Positions 6,650-14,880 of a DNA stretch of 23,286 nt are shown here, piece after piece. The DNA is from a virus. Position 1 is the stretch's first letter. Each line of letters opens with the position of its first letter. Below the pieces are notes generated by a model. That model ran no database searches and was not told the DNA's origin. It saw only the letters and a list, made by a program, of their open reading frames with translations. Both the position numbers and the translations under genes were made by a program. The DNA is taken from positions 1 to 23,286 of the IMG/VR virus record IMGVR_UViG_3300025087_000302; one strand, given 5' to 3'.

Positions 6650-8251
6650 ATGGCAATTTTTGGTATACCAACTCGAAAGGACATCGCCGCGCTGAAAGAC
6701 GAACTCGACGCGCTGAAAGCGGAGCGATATAAATATCAGCCCTGGCAACTGGAAACAGCCGAGGCGGAAAAGTGGAATCAGCCAGACCCAAGCGTTTATA
6801 AAAACCAGGCAGACCTATATCGTACCCTGTCCTGGGTGATGACGGCGGTTGACATCACTGCGTCCACCACCGCGCTTGTCCCATTTTCCGTAATGTCGGC
6901 AGTCGGGGAACAAGAGCCGAGGGAAATTGTCAATCATCCATTCGAGATGCTATTGCGTCACCCAAACGAACTTGATTCGCGTTTTGAATTCCTGTACGCC
7001 ACCGTCGCGTTGTGGAAATTGACAGGCAACGCGTATTGGTGGCTTAATCGCGCAAATGAAAACGCCGCGCCGACTGAGATGTGGGTCATCCCGTCGCACA
7101 TGATTGAGCCTATCCCGGATGGGCGGATGTACCTGGACGGGTATGCCTACTCGCCAGGAAACGGAAATACTATCGCGCTGGAAAATTGGGAGATTGTAGA
7201 CTTCCGCCGCTTCAATCCGTTCTCGCGTTTTCGCGGCCTATCCGCCATTGAATCGTTGGCGTTGGTCGCACAGGGCGACATTGGGATGCAGGAATACAAC
7301 ACAAAACTATTCAAGGATAAGGGTGGGCAACTGTCCGGTATTCTCGCGTTCAAATCCATAATCGAAACAGATCAATGGAAAAAAATAAAACAGGACAAGC
7401 GCGACGCGGCCAGCAAGCGCGAGGACATGATGCTAAACGGCGTGGGCGATGGTGGGGTAGAATGGCTACAAAACGCGTTCACGCAAAAAGATATGGAATT
7501 TTTGGAAGGCCGCAAATTTAACCGCACCGAGATTTACGGCGCGCTTGCGCCTGGCCTGGAATCCATGACCGACCCGTCTGCAACTGAGGCCAACGCTAAT
7601 GCGGGCGAGCGCGTGTTCATGGGGAAAAACATTTACCCGATGCAGGTGATGATGGCGGAGAAAATCAGCAATTCTATTCTGCCCGCCTATGGTGAAAATC
7701 TGATTGCAGAATTCGAGGACGTGCGTATCTCTGACCGCCAATTGGAATTACAAGAACGCGCGGCAGACGAAAAGATTATGACGCTTAGGGAACTTCGCAA
7801 AACCTACAATCAACTTGAACCTCTTGGAGACGAACGCGACGATCTGCTTCCCGTCCAAATCACCGCGCAGACTGGGCAACCCGAATCACCCGCGCCGGTT
7901 ATTGTGCAATCTAATCAGCCCGACGTGGACCAGACCCAGCCTGATACGATCCAGGGACAAGAGCCGCCCATAGACGCGGACAATCCCGACGCGGATAACA
8001 ACGCGCTGAAGGCCGACCTGGACAAGTGGAAACGCATCGCGCTCAAAAAGGTTGGCAAGGCTGTTCCATTTGAATCGTTTGAAATACCGGACGGGATGCG
8101 GTTGGAGATTACCCGCGCCTTGTCTGCCTGCAAGTCCGAAGCGGATGTGCGCGGTGTGTTCGCCAAACACGCGGCGGCGAAACCGAAGGCCAGTGATGTG
8201 CTGGAATTGGCGCGCGCGATGAACCGCGCGGTGGAAGAATTGGCGAAATGA
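6650..8251 (+). CDS. Portal protein (HK97-like)
   Basis: The 533-residue protein forms the ring through which DNA enters and leaves the capsid and to which the terminase docks. It opens with a short coiled coil (KDIAALKDELDALKAE) and has the usual portal core: YRTLSWVMTAVD, FEMLLRHPN and GNAYWW segments near the N-terminus, a central RFRGLSAIESL segment, and the YGALAPGLESMTDPSATEAN region further on. The C-terminal 120 residues hold a P/D/Q-rich linker and a charged helical end, longer than in a minimal portal. GAGGT precedes the ATG. The TGA overlaps the next start. Confidence 0.9.
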   Translation: MAIFGIPTRKDIAALKDELDALKAERYKYQPWQLETAEAEKWNQPDPSVYKNQADLYRTLSWVMTAVDITASTTALVPFSVMSAVGEQEPREIVNHPFEMLLRHPNELDSRFEFLYATVALWKLTGNAYWWLNRANENAAPTEMWVIPSHMIEPIPDGRMYLDGYAYSPGNGNTIALENWEIVDFRRFNPFSRFRGLSAIESLALVAQGDIGMQEYNTKLFKDKGGQLSGILAFKSIIETDQWKKIKQDKRDAASKREDMMLNGVGDGGVEWLQNAFTQKDMEFLEGRKFNRTEIYGALAPGLESMTDPSATEANANAGERVFMGKNIYPMQVMMAEKISNSILPAYGENLIAEFEDVRISDRQLELQERAADEKIMTLRELRKTYNQLEPLGDERDDLLPVQITAQTGQPESPAPVIVQSNQPDVDQTQPDTIQGQEPPIDADNPDADNNALKADLDKWKRIALKKVGKAVPFESFEIPDGMRLEITRALSACKSEADVRGVFAKHAAAKPKASDVLELARAMNRAVEELAK

Positions 8252-8991
8252 AACGAGACACCCTCCTCCGCTTCATCCGCCGCGCCGCGCAGGCGGTCCC
8301 ATCTGTTGTGGAGCATCTGAGCGCGGATGCAAAAAACATGCTGGCGCTAAAGGTTGGCGAGACGGGCGACTATAACGAATATCTGCAAAGCATAGAAGTT
8401 CTTGTCCAGAAACTTTATGATTACGGATTAAGCGAATCGGAGTTCAAGGAACAATTCAAGGCTTTGATAGTCGCGCAACTTATGGCGGCATACAATAGCG
8501 CATGGTTTGACACAATGGACACGGACGAGATACCGGATTATCTGGACGAGGGCCTGCGGGAGGAGATAAAAAAACAATATGGGTATGTCAATAGGTATTA
8601 CGAAGACATAGTAAAAGCGCGCGGCCTGGCAATGGGAATTGCTTTGCTTTTGTCGCGTGCCAGTCTGTGGGCGGGCGCGGTTGTGGGGGCATACAGTAAC
8701 GCGATCCTGCAAATCGCAACCGTGGAAGGTCCAAAACCAGATACGCCAATATTGGAAAATCTTGTTTGGCGTTTGGGCGCAACTGAACAGCACTGTAAAG
8801 AATGCTATTCGCTGAATGGGATAGTGGCGTCCGCGGGTGATTGGGGGAGAAGCGGATTCCGTCCGCAAATGCCGCCTAACGAAATGTTATCCTGTGGCGG
8901 CTGGCGTTGCGATTGCTCGCTTCTGCCATCTCTGGAAATAGCAGATGCCGACGCGGCAGAGCGATTGAATCAAATAGCGGCAGGTATCTAA
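8248..8991 (+). CDS. Minor head protein (SPP1 gp7 / Mu F-like)
   Basis: A helical N-terminal two-thirds is followed by the cysteine-rich signature of the Mu F/SPP1 gp7 group: HCKEC (C183, C186) and CGGWRCDC (C216, C221, C223), with a tryptophan and glycines between. These proteins bind the portal and are packaged in small numbers in the head, where they help assembly or DNA delivery. The order portal then minor head protein and the 4-nt overlap with the portal gene support the call. The 247-residue length is typical. Confidence 0.8.
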   Translation: MKRDTLLRFIRRAAQAVPSVVEHLSADAKNMLALKVGETGDYNEYLQSIEVLVQKLYDYGLSESEFKEQFKALIVAQLMAAYNSAWFDTMDTDEIPDYLDEGLREEIKKQYGYVNRYYEDIVKARGLAMGIALLLSRASLWAGAVVGAYSNAILQIATVEGPKPDTPILENLVWRLGATEQHCKECYSLNGIVASAGDWGRSGFRPQMPPNEMLSCGGWRCDCSLLPSLEIADADAAERLNQIAAGI

Positions 8992-9524
8992 TGCAGATTA
9001 GATTTAAAATTGAAGGCCTCGAAAACATCAGATCGTTTTTTCTGGATGTTTCAAGAACTGTCCCGCACGTTGTCATTAATGCCATTGCGGAACATTTGAA
9101 AAACGCGCTACAGCAAGACCGGGCGCAGTATAAATACATTAGCCGCGCATCTGCTTATGGTTCAACGGGCGCAACGTTTGAAAATGGGAATCCCGTCCCA
9201 GATGGATATTTCAGCGCAAAGCAATTCCGTTATGTCATGGCGAAAATTACAGACGGCACTATGACTCCCGGAACAGAAAACAGGACAGGGAAAAGCGCGG
9301 CAGGATGGGGGTATAATCCAATTGCAGAGGGGGAGAATACAGGATACATTACCAACCAAACCCCCGGCGCGTATTACACCACGAGCGACATTGGTCAAGC
9401 GCGCCAACCCGCAAAAGTCGGGTGGTTAAAAAACTCCATCGTCATTGCAAAAAACATTGTCGGCGCATTGTCGGCGGCAAAAGACGCGGTTGACAAATTC
9501 ATAATTTCATCGAAAGGAAAATAG
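8991..9524 (+). CDS. Head/neck-associated protein of unknown function (177 aa)
   Basis: The chosen ATG shares one base with the upstream TAA (TAATG). The product begins MQIRFKIEGLENIRSFFLDV, a strand-helix opening reminiscent of HK97 gp10-type tail-completion proteins, then a long Gly/Asn/Thr-rich middle and a helical C-terminus (ALSAAKDAVDKFIISSKGK). Position after the minor head protein would suit a neck or tail-completion role, but the genes for those functions usually lie after the capsid gene. Its exact function is therefore left open. It is the last gene before the non-coding island. Confidence 0.6.
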   Translation: MQIRFKIEGLENIRSFFLDVSRTVPHVVINAIAEHLKNALQQDRAQYKYISRASAYGSTGATFENGNPVPDGYFSAKQFRYVMAKITDGTMTPGTENRTGKSAAGWGYNPIAEGENTGYITNQTPGAYYTTSDIGQARQPAKVGWLKNSIVIAKNIVGALSAAKDAVDKFIISSKGK

Positions 9525-9535
9525 CCTCTTGTTTT

Positions 9536-9546
9536 TGTGGTATACT
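9536..9546 (+). promoter_or_regulatory. Extended -10 promoter inside the structural gene cluster
   Basis: TGTGG-TATACT lies 12 nt after the stop of the upstream gene, with no recognisable -35. The expected transcription start is near 9553. It matches the TGTGN-TAWAMT pattern of the other two proposed promoters. Confidence 0.5.
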
Positions 9547-9552
9547 ATTTTT

Positions 9553-9700
9553 GGTAGGAGATTGGCCAAACTAAAAAGTTTGGCCTTTCCGCAAGGAATA
9601 ATCGAGATAACCCTATTCAAACGCTGAGAGGCTCTTTGCGAGACCGGAAATGGTAAACAAAGGCGACGCGTACAGGAAACTGTATGTGTCGCCTTTTTGT
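9553..9700 (+). ncRNA. Candidate structured small RNA or attenuator leader upstream of the protease/capsid genes
   Basis: No protein gene fits here. The predicted RNA of about 148 nt can form a perfect 9-bp hairpin with an AAAA loop (9564-9585). A helix UUUCCG/CGGAAA (9586-9591 with 9645-9650) can enclose two smaller stems (9596-9600/9614-9618 and 9631-9634/9640-9644 with a bulge). A strong terminator stem closes the 3' end. An alternative UUCC-GCAA-GGAA hairpin (9587-9598) competes with the enclosing helix. I could not match it to a known riboswitch or ribozyme. It could act as a free small RNA or as a conditional terminator for the capsid genes. Confidence 0.5.
9661..9700 (+). terminator. 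Intrinsic terminator before the prohead protease gene
   Basis: A 15-bp stem (9661-9675 with 9680-9694, two G-U pairs) closes a GAAA tetraloop and runs into TTTTTGTTTT. This is a textbook rho-independent terminator, yet it lies in the middle of the morphogenesis operon, 15 nt before the protease start. Late transcription must read through it or restart. Confidence 0.85.
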
Positions 9701-9714
9701 TTTGGAGCATGCAG

Positions 9715-10569
9715 ATGAAATTACCGCCCAAAATCAGAGAAGCAATCAAGGCCGTCACCGACGCGCCGAATTTGCGCGGGGACGAACAGCAAACCTGTCG
9801 CAACTGCAATTATTTTAAGTACATGCCTACCGATGGAAGTGATTTTGAGGGCGTCTGCAATCTTCACGAATTCACCGCGAAAGAAGTCTGGGTGTGCGAT
9901 GATTGGGAATTAATCCCGCCCTCCGAACCCGCACAAGTGGAAAGCGCAGTCAAAGCCATCGGGGATTGGGAACTTGAAATTCGCGCCGTGCCATTTGGTG
10001 TAGACCGCGAAAAACAATCGTTTGACGCTGAAACTAATTATATGCTTGAGGAGTTTCAGACGCCCGTCGTTACATACCACCACGGAATCAATCCGGGCAG
10101 AAAAGGTATGCAGGTCAACCCAGTCATCATCGGAAAAACAATCAGCGTAGAAAAGCGGGCAGACGGGATTTGGATTCGTGTCCTACTTGACAAGACTTTG
10201 GATTTTGCCCGCCGCGTATGGGAAGCGGCGAAAAAAGGACTGGCCGTTGCATCCTCCGATTCAATTGCACATTTGGCGCGGCTTGAGGTGAACGGACGGG
10301 AAGAGTTTTACGATGGCGAAAAGCCAGGCAGAATTTCTGTCTGGCCGCTGGCGGGTGTGAGTTTGTGGGATTCGGGCAATGGAAATTTTCGTCCCGCCTC
10401 CCCGAACGCCATCGCCCTGCCTGCCATGAAAGCGATTTATCGGGAAGCGGGACTCCCCTTCCCGGACTTCAATCCCCATGACGCTTTACCAGAGGCCGCG
10501 CGAGCGGCGGGGAAGCGCACAAGGGAACAGGCACTTGCTTATTTAATCACCATTCCTAACGAGGAGTAA
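9715..10569 (+). CDS. Prohead protease with an N-terminal zinc-finger-like domain
   Basis: I start at ATG 9715 because GGAG lies 7 nt upstream; the ATGs at 9697 and 9709 are too close to it or precede it. Residues 28-61 hold C28, C31, C48, H51 and C61 in a zinc-finger-like arrangement that minimal HK97 proteases lack. The rest matches the protease fold: strands from DWELEIRAVPFGVD, a candidate catalytic His at 122/123 in VVTYHHG, and a candidate Ser within ASSDS (180-183). It would cleave the capsid delta domain and scaffold during maturation. The 284 residues include a Pro/Ala-rich helical tail. The gene lies 7 nt before the major capsid gene. Confidence 0.8.
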   Translation: MKLPPKIREAIKAVTDAPNLRGDEQQTCRNCNYFKYMPTDGSDFEGVCNLHEFTAKEVWVCDDWELIPPSEPAQVESAVKAIGDWELEIRAVPFGVDREKQSFDAETNYMLEEFQTPVVTYHHGINPGRKGMQVNPVIIGKTISVEKRADGIWIRVLLDKTLDFARRVWEAAKKGLAVASSDSIAHLARLEVNGREEFYDGEKPGRISVWPLAGVSLWDSGNGNFRPASPNAIALPAMKAIYREAGLPFPDFNPHDALPEAARAAGKRTREQALAYLITIPNEE

Positions 10570-10576
10570 AACAACC

Positions 10577-12193
10577 ATGAAAGATCAACTCAAGAAACTC
10601 CGCGCGCAAATCAAAGTGTTGGCCATCAAAGCCGACCTGACCGACGCGGAGGACGCCGAACTGAAAAAGATGATGGCGCAAGCCGTCAAACTCGAAGGCC
10701 AGATCGAAGCCGCCGCGCTCGCCGCGAAGGGCGACGAAGCGGAACAGGCCGAAGCCGAAGCCGCGAAGAAACTGGAATTCGACGCCGCGCTCAAGGCTGA
10801 AAAGGTCAAGTGGGAAGCCGAGGCCGCGAAAGGACGCCGCCTGCCGATGGGCGACGGCGCGCCACATCAAACGCGATTTGCGGATACCCTGAAATACGAT
10901 TATCTGTCTCCCGGCGATCTTGGCCTGGCGATTCACCTCGCCAACGGACTCTCCCGCGCCAACACCGCAGGGATTGACGTGCGGCTTGGCCAGGGCGCGC
11001 TGAAAGCCCTCGCCATCAAATTGATCGAGGACACACGCGATTTTGGACATGCCGCCCTCGGACGAGGCTATTCGCTCAAGGCGATGTCCGAAGCGGGTCT
11101 GTCGCTAGACAAGGACGCGTATAAGGACGACGCGGCGATGAAGGCCGTTACCGATCCGATGTACACCGGCGGCACGACCGAAGGCGGAAACTGGGTGCAT
11201 ACCTCCTACAGCCGCGAGTTGTGGGCGGCATTGCGCGCCCCTACCGCCGTGCTTGGAAAACTTCCGGTGCAGATCATCCCGGACGGTTCTAAGTCCGCGA
11301 CTATCCCATTGGAAGGCACTGATTTGACTTGGTACTCCGCCCCCGAAGCGACTGCGAGCGACACGACTTTGCTTGTCCCGTCCGCGACGGTTGGCGGGAC
11401 GCAGATCACCACGCCCACCAACAAAGAAATTACCGTCGGCAAAATGGGTGCGCGCGGCCTGTACAGCGGCGAGTTGACCGAAGATTCCATTATCAACTTC
11501 GTCCCGCAACTCCGCGAACAATTGATCACCGGCGGCAACGAGCAGTTGGAACACGCTGTAATCGATGGCGACACCGAAACGGCCGCGACCACCAATATCA
11601 ACCACATCGGCGGCACGCCCACTTCGACGGGCATCAGCCGCGATCTTTTCCTGATTTTCGATGGATTCCGCAAATTGGCGCTCGTCACCAATACCGACAA
11701 CTCCGTTGCAGGCGGCGCGCTGACCGAGGACGATTACCTGGATACCATGTGGCTAATGGGTACGGCTGGACTGGCCGGTGCAGACCTCTCCAAGTGTGGT
11801 TTCATCATTGACCCGAACATCTACAAAAAGTCGCTGAAATTAGCGACTTTGAAAACCAAAGACGTTTGGACCCAAGCCACGATGGAAAGTGGCGTTCTCA
11901 CGAAACTGTGGGGCTACGACATTTTCGCCTCGTGGTTCATGCACTACAAATCGACCGTCCGCAAGGCAAACAGCGCGGGCAAAGTGGATCAAACCACCGT
12001 CGCGAACAACACCTACGGCTCGATTCTCGGCGTCCGTTGGGATCAGTGGCGGTTCGCGTACAAGCGCCAGATGACCATCGAGACGACCCGTATCGCCAAC
12101 GCCGACTCCTACGAGATCGTTGCCTGGGCACGCGTCGGACTCGGCTACCGTGACACGGAAGCCTCTGCCATTTCCTATGGCATCACCGTCTAA
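10577..12193 (+). CDS. Major capsid protein, HK97 fold with N-terminal delta (scaffold) domain
   Basis: The first 90 or so residues are a highly charged coiled coil (MKDQLKKLRAQIKVL onward, rich in K, E and A), the delta domain that acts as an internal scaffold and is removed by the protease. The remaining 440 residues form the capsid core, with recognisable segments such as RELWAALRAPTAVL, the SATVGGTQ turn and a C-terminal region ending DSYEIVAWARVGLGYRDTEA. AGGAG precedes the ATG. The codon use is more GC-rich and uniform than in the neighbours, as expected for a highly expressed gene. A hairpin follows the stop. Confidence 0.9.
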   Translation: MKDQLKKLRAQIKVLAIKADLTDAEDAELKKMMAQAVKLEGQIEAAALAAKGDEAEQAEAEAAKKLEFDAALKAEKVKWEAEAAKGRRLPMGDGAPHQTRFADTLKYDYLSPGDLGLAIHLANGLSRANTAGIDVRLGQGALKALAIKLIEDTRDFGHAALGRGYSLKAMSEAGLSLDKDAYKDDAAMKAVTDPMYTGGTTEGGNWVHTSYSRELWAALRAPTAVLGKLPVQIIPDGSKSATIPLEGTDLTWYSAPEATASDTTLLVPSATVGGTQITTPTNKEITVGKMGARGLYSGELTEDSIINFVPQLREQLITGGNEQLEHAVIDGDTETAATTNINHIGGTPTSTGISRDLFLIFDGFRKLALVTNTDNSVAGGALTEDDYLDTMWLMGTAGLAGADLSKCGFIIDPNIYKKSLKLATLKTKDVWTQATMESGVLTKLWGYDIFASWFMHYKSTVRKANSAGKVDQTTVANNTYGSILGVRWDQWRFAYKRQMTIETTRIANADSYEIVAWARVGLGYRDTEASAISYGITV

Positions 12194-12210
12194 CCTATAT
12201 TTCGCGTGAT

Positions 12211-12235
12211 GGCGGGAGGGGCGTTCCCTCCCGCC
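12211..12235 (+). other. Perfect GC-rich hairpin after the capsid gene
   Basis: GGCGGGAGGG (12211-12220) pairs completely with CCCTCCCGCC (12226-12235) around a 5-nt loop. It starts 18 nt after the capsid stop. No U run follows, so it is more likely an RNA stabiliser or processing barrier than a strong terminator. Confidence 0.7.
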
Positions 12236-12259
12236 GGACGTGATAGGAGAAAAAATCAA

Positions 12260-13222
12260 ATGGCTACTTATATTTTGCGAAAGGGTGTTGCGTCCCTGAA
12301 CGATTTGTCCAATGGCGTATTGGCTGGCTTGCTACTCAGCGGCGCGCAGGGTGATGTTTTCTACTGCGACCCCACCAACGGCAATAACGCCAATGATGGT
12401 CTGTCCCCGGATACTGCCAAAGCGAATCTCAAAAACGCTTACGATTTGACCACCGATAACCACAACGATGTGGTTTGTTTTATCGGCGGTGCGACTGCCG
12501 ACAACCCGGCGGCGGCCATCACCTGGTCGAAATCCTATACCCATCTGATTGGCATCTCATCCCCCGTATTCGGCCTGGGTCAGCGATGCCGCGTGGTCAC
12601 GCTGGCGGCTACAGCCGTCACCCCGGTCATCACCTTCTCTGGTAGCGGTTGCATCGTCGCGAATATGCAGTTCTACAACGAGAAGGCGGCAGGTTCGGCG
12701 GCAGGTTGCGTCATCGTCACCGGTCTGCGGAATTACTTCGAGAATGTGTTCTTCATGTCGCCGGTTGCGACCGACGCCGCGTCGTATTCACTCAAACTTG
12801 GTTCATCTGAAAATGTGTTCGTCCGTTGTACCATTGGACAGTTTACGAACCCGCGCACAGCCGCGAGTTATGGATTGTGGGTACATGGTGCCGGAGTAGT
12901 TTCTCGCAACAAATTTGTCGAATGCGAGTTTCTGTCCTGGGGCTACGACGCCACCCATTGCCACGTGCTCTTCGATGCCGACATGGCCGCCGTCCCACAC
13001 GTGACCTGGTTCGAGGATTGTCTATTTCAGCAAAACGCCACACAGTTGACGCAAGCCATTGACGATAACTCTACTGCCGCCGGTCATCAGATCGTTTTCC
13101 GTGGCCGCAACAATTTGGTTGTCAATGCCGCCGCTGTTGGCGATGTGCTGACCTATATGTTTGCCCCGAACCCCGACGCGAGCATCAGCGGTCTGCTGGC
13201 CGTCACAGTCGCCGAATCTTAA
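12260..13222 (+). CDS. Beta-helix protein at the capsid decoration position (320 aa)
   Basis: The ATG at 12260 has TAGGAG upstream. After an N-terminal helix-rich leader, the protein has the repetitive strand pattern of a right-handed parallel beta-helix. It starts from VFYCDPTNGNNANDGLS, typical of pectate-lyase-like domains, followed by rungs such as CIVANMQFYN, NYFENVFFM, ENVFVRCTIG and RNKFVECEFL. Phage beta-helix proteins are usually tailspikes or fibers, but this gene follows the major capsid gene directly. It could therefore be a head decoration or head fiber protein that binds or processes surface sugars. No catalytic residues are assigned. Confidence 0.65.
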   Translation: MATYILRKGVASLNDLSNGVLAGLLLSGAQGDVFYCDPTNGNNANDGLSPDTAKANLKNAYDLTTDNHNDVVCFIGGATADNPAAAITWSKSYTHLIGISSPVFGLGQRCRVVTLAATAVTPVITFSGSGCIVANMQFYNEKAAGSAAGCVIVTGLRNYFENVFFMSPVATDAASYSLKLGSSENVFVRCTIGQFTNPRTAASYGLWVHGAGVVSRNKFVECEFLSWGYDATHCHVLFDADMAAVPHVTWFEDCLFQQNATQLTQAIDDNSTAAGHQIVFRGRNNLVVNAAAVGDVLTYMFAPNPDASISGLLAVTVAES

Positions 13223-13233
13223 GGAGCGCGAAA

Positions 13234-13386
13234 ATGCTAATCAAACTTCTGCAAGATTCAGATGGCTTTGACAAAGGCGACGTTGTGGAAATTTCCAAAC
13301 CGCGCGCCGAGCAACTAATCGCGGAGGGCAAGGCGGAACTGTACGTCGCGCCCGAACCCGCCAAGTCCACCAAAAAATTCAAGTAG
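13234..13386 (+). CDS. Small phage structural-cluster protein (50 aa), DUF7210-like
   Basis: AAGGAG precedes the ATG, and the frame gives 50 residues starting MLIKLLQDSDGFDKGDVVEI, then AEQLIAEGKAELY and a Lys-rich end. This is the pattern of tiny phage proteins (strand, GDVVE turn, helix ending in a glycine) found next to capsid genes. The protein encoded at 14877-15119 shows the same layout, so the two are probably distant paralogues. Function unknown. Confidence 0.65.
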   Translation: MLIKLLQDSDGFDKGDVVEISKPRAEQLIAEGKAELYVAPEPAKSTKKFK

Positions 13387-13389
13387 TTT

Positions 13390-13413
13390 GAGGAGGGGCG
13401 CGAGCCCCTCCTC
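13390..13413 (+). other. GC-rich hairpin with GCGA tetraloop
   Basis: A 10-bp perfect stem (13390-13399 with 13404-13413) closes a GCGA (GNRA) loop, 3 nt after a stop codon and upstream of the next ribosome binding site. No U run follows. It resembles the hairpin after the capsid gene and may protect or separate mRNA segments. Confidence 0.7.
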
Positions 13414-13427
13414 TCTCGGAGTAATCC

Positions 13428-13805
13428 ATGAAGGAAATTTTCCTGAAACTCTCCACCGGCGCGGCAGACGGCGCGGCTTTAATACTTGCTCCATCTGCCG
13501 TGCTTGGAAAACTGTACGCAATTGAATATCAGCCCGGCGATATTGCTACCGGCGCGACACTGACGCTCACCTGCCTCGGCGCGAACGGCGCGGAAAAGCC
13601 CCTGCTCACGAAGGCCAGCGCAGGCACGGCGAATAGTTGGTACTACCCCCGCGACCTGGTTCACGCGGTGGCAGATGGCGCGGCACTGACTGGCACATCT
13701 GGCGGCGATAGGGCAATGCCAGTTTTGCAGGGTGTGGTTAAGGCGGTCATCGCATCCGGCGGAAATTCCAAAGTCGGTTACGTGGCGTTGTACTACGAGG
13801 ACTGA
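13428..13805 (+). CDS. Small structural protein of unknown function (125 aa)
   Basis: A CGGAG box precedes the ATG by 7 nt. The protein begins MKEIFLKLSTGAADGAALIL and is rich in Gly, Ala and Thr with alternating hydrophobic strands, consistent with a compact beta protein. No cysteine-rich or catalytic motif is seen apart from a single Cys. Its place between the capsid gene and the connector gene, and its composition, fit a minor head or decoration protein, but no family is recognised. Its TGA overlaps the next ATG (TGATG). Confidence 0.6.
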   Translation: MKEIFLKLSTGAADGAALILAPSAVLGKLYAIEYQPGDIATGATLTLTCLGANGAEKPLLTKASAGTANSWYYPRDLVHAVADGAALTGTSGGDRAMPVLQGVVKAVIASGGNSKVGYVALYYED

Positions 13806-14428
13806 TGACGATCACAAACGGCTATAGTTCACTCGCGGAATTCAAAGCCTGGGTCACGGTGCGTGGCGGTACTGCTTCAACCGACGCGGCGGACGACGCG
13901 GTGATGGAAAGTATCATCGAAGCCTGCTCACGCAAGATTGATGAATTGACTGGGCGCAAATTTTGGAAAAACAGCGTTGCTGAAACGCGTTATTTCCAGG
14001 CGCGCGAGGCGTTTTACCTGGATTTGGAAGATCTGGTGAGCATCGCCACCTTGTCTGTGGATTACGCCAACACCCGCACGTACACGGATTTGGTGGCCGC
14101 TGATTTTGAACTCAGCCCGCCCAACGCCGCGTTGGACGGCAAGCCGTACACCGAGATTTTTATCTCCCCGACCAGCGCGGCATACTTCCCTGTTTTCGAT
14201 GCGGGCGGAAGCCGAAGCGTAAAAATCTCAGGCGTTTTCGGCTGGCCGTCTGTGCCGACCAATATCAAAACCGACTGCATGACCATCGTTCACAACCTTT
14301 GGATGGCGCGTTCCGGCCAGGTTGGAAGCGGCAAGGTGAGCGTCACGGCGGGCGGGATCGTCATTCGCCCCGAGGACATTCCCGATCACGTTATGCAGGA
14401 CATCCTAACTCTTAGGATACTGCGATGA
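13805..14428 (+). CDS. Head-tail connector / adaptor protein (gp6/gp15-like)
   Basis: The first 70 residues are helical (SLAEFKAWV, VMESIIEACSRKIDELTGRKFW), the usual opening of the adaptor family that forms a ring under the portal. A beta-rich middle follows (FYLDLEDLVSIATLSVDY), with VSGVFGW-like strands and a C-terminal helix ending HVMQDILTLRILR. The helix-strand-helix layout, 207-residue length and position after the capsid gene support the adaptor role. Confidence 0.7.
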   Translation: MTITNGYSSLAEFKAWVTVRGGTASTDAADDAVMESIIEACSRKIDELTGRKFWKNSVAETRYFQAREAFYLDLEDLVSIATLSVDYANTRTYTDLVAADFELSPPNAALDGKPYTEIFISPTSAAYFPVFDAGGSRSVKISGVFGWPSVPTNIKTDCMTIVHNLWMARSGQVGSGKVSVTAGGIVIRPEDIPDHVMQDILTLRILR

Positions 14429-14880
14429 CCGTCAACGTTAATTTTGTCGCCGTCGCAAACGCGATTGGAAACCTGACCGTCTCTGGCGTGACGCTTAGGG
14501 ACATTGACCAGATTACCGCGTCGGTTTTGGTCGCTCCTGCCACGCTCGCCCCGAAGCCGGGCGGATGGATTACGAATATGCGCGTTACTACAGATTCTGT
14601 CGGCACAGGCGGCGCGCAAAAGATGACGTTGTACTACACGCTGAATTACACCTATTACCACTGCCAGATTGGGAGCGTGCTGGATTTCGGATCGTATTCG
14701 GCGATGATAACGAACATTGCCGCCATCCTGGTTGTGCTTTTGTCCAACGATGTGATAACGGGCGCGCTTGACCAGACGCCAAAAGTTTCCGACATTGGGC
14801 CCGTTTTGGATCCGGCAGGAAATTCCTATCATGGTTGCGTTTTTTCGCTGGACATCGAGCAATTTGTAGAGGTCGCATGA
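14425..14880 (+). CDS. Probable neck or tail-completion protein (151 aa)
   Basis: The gene overlaps the connector stop (ATGA). The product is mostly beta-strand (MTVNVNFVAVANAIGNLTVS, MRVTTDSVGTGGAQKMTLYY) with a hydrophobic helix in the middle (AAILVVLLS) and an acidic C-terminus ending IEQFVEVA. Head-closure, tail-completion and tail-terminator proteins occupy this slot between adaptor and tail tube. I cannot decide which it is from sequence alone. Confidence 0.5.
   Translation: MTVNVNFVAVANAIGNLTVSGVTLRDIDQITASVLVAPATLAPKPGGWITNMRVTTDSVGTGGAQKMTLYYTLNYTYYHCQIGSVLDFGSYSAMITNIAAILVVLLSNDVITGALDQTPKVSDIGPVLDPAGNSYHGCVFSLDIEQFVEVA

Noticed and set aside
9553-9700. TPP riboswitch or hammerhead ribozyme in the non-coding island
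   Set aside because: A CTGAGA and a GGAAA occur, but the other conserved elements of TPP (ACCTGAT region) and of hammerhead (CUGANGA) are missing.
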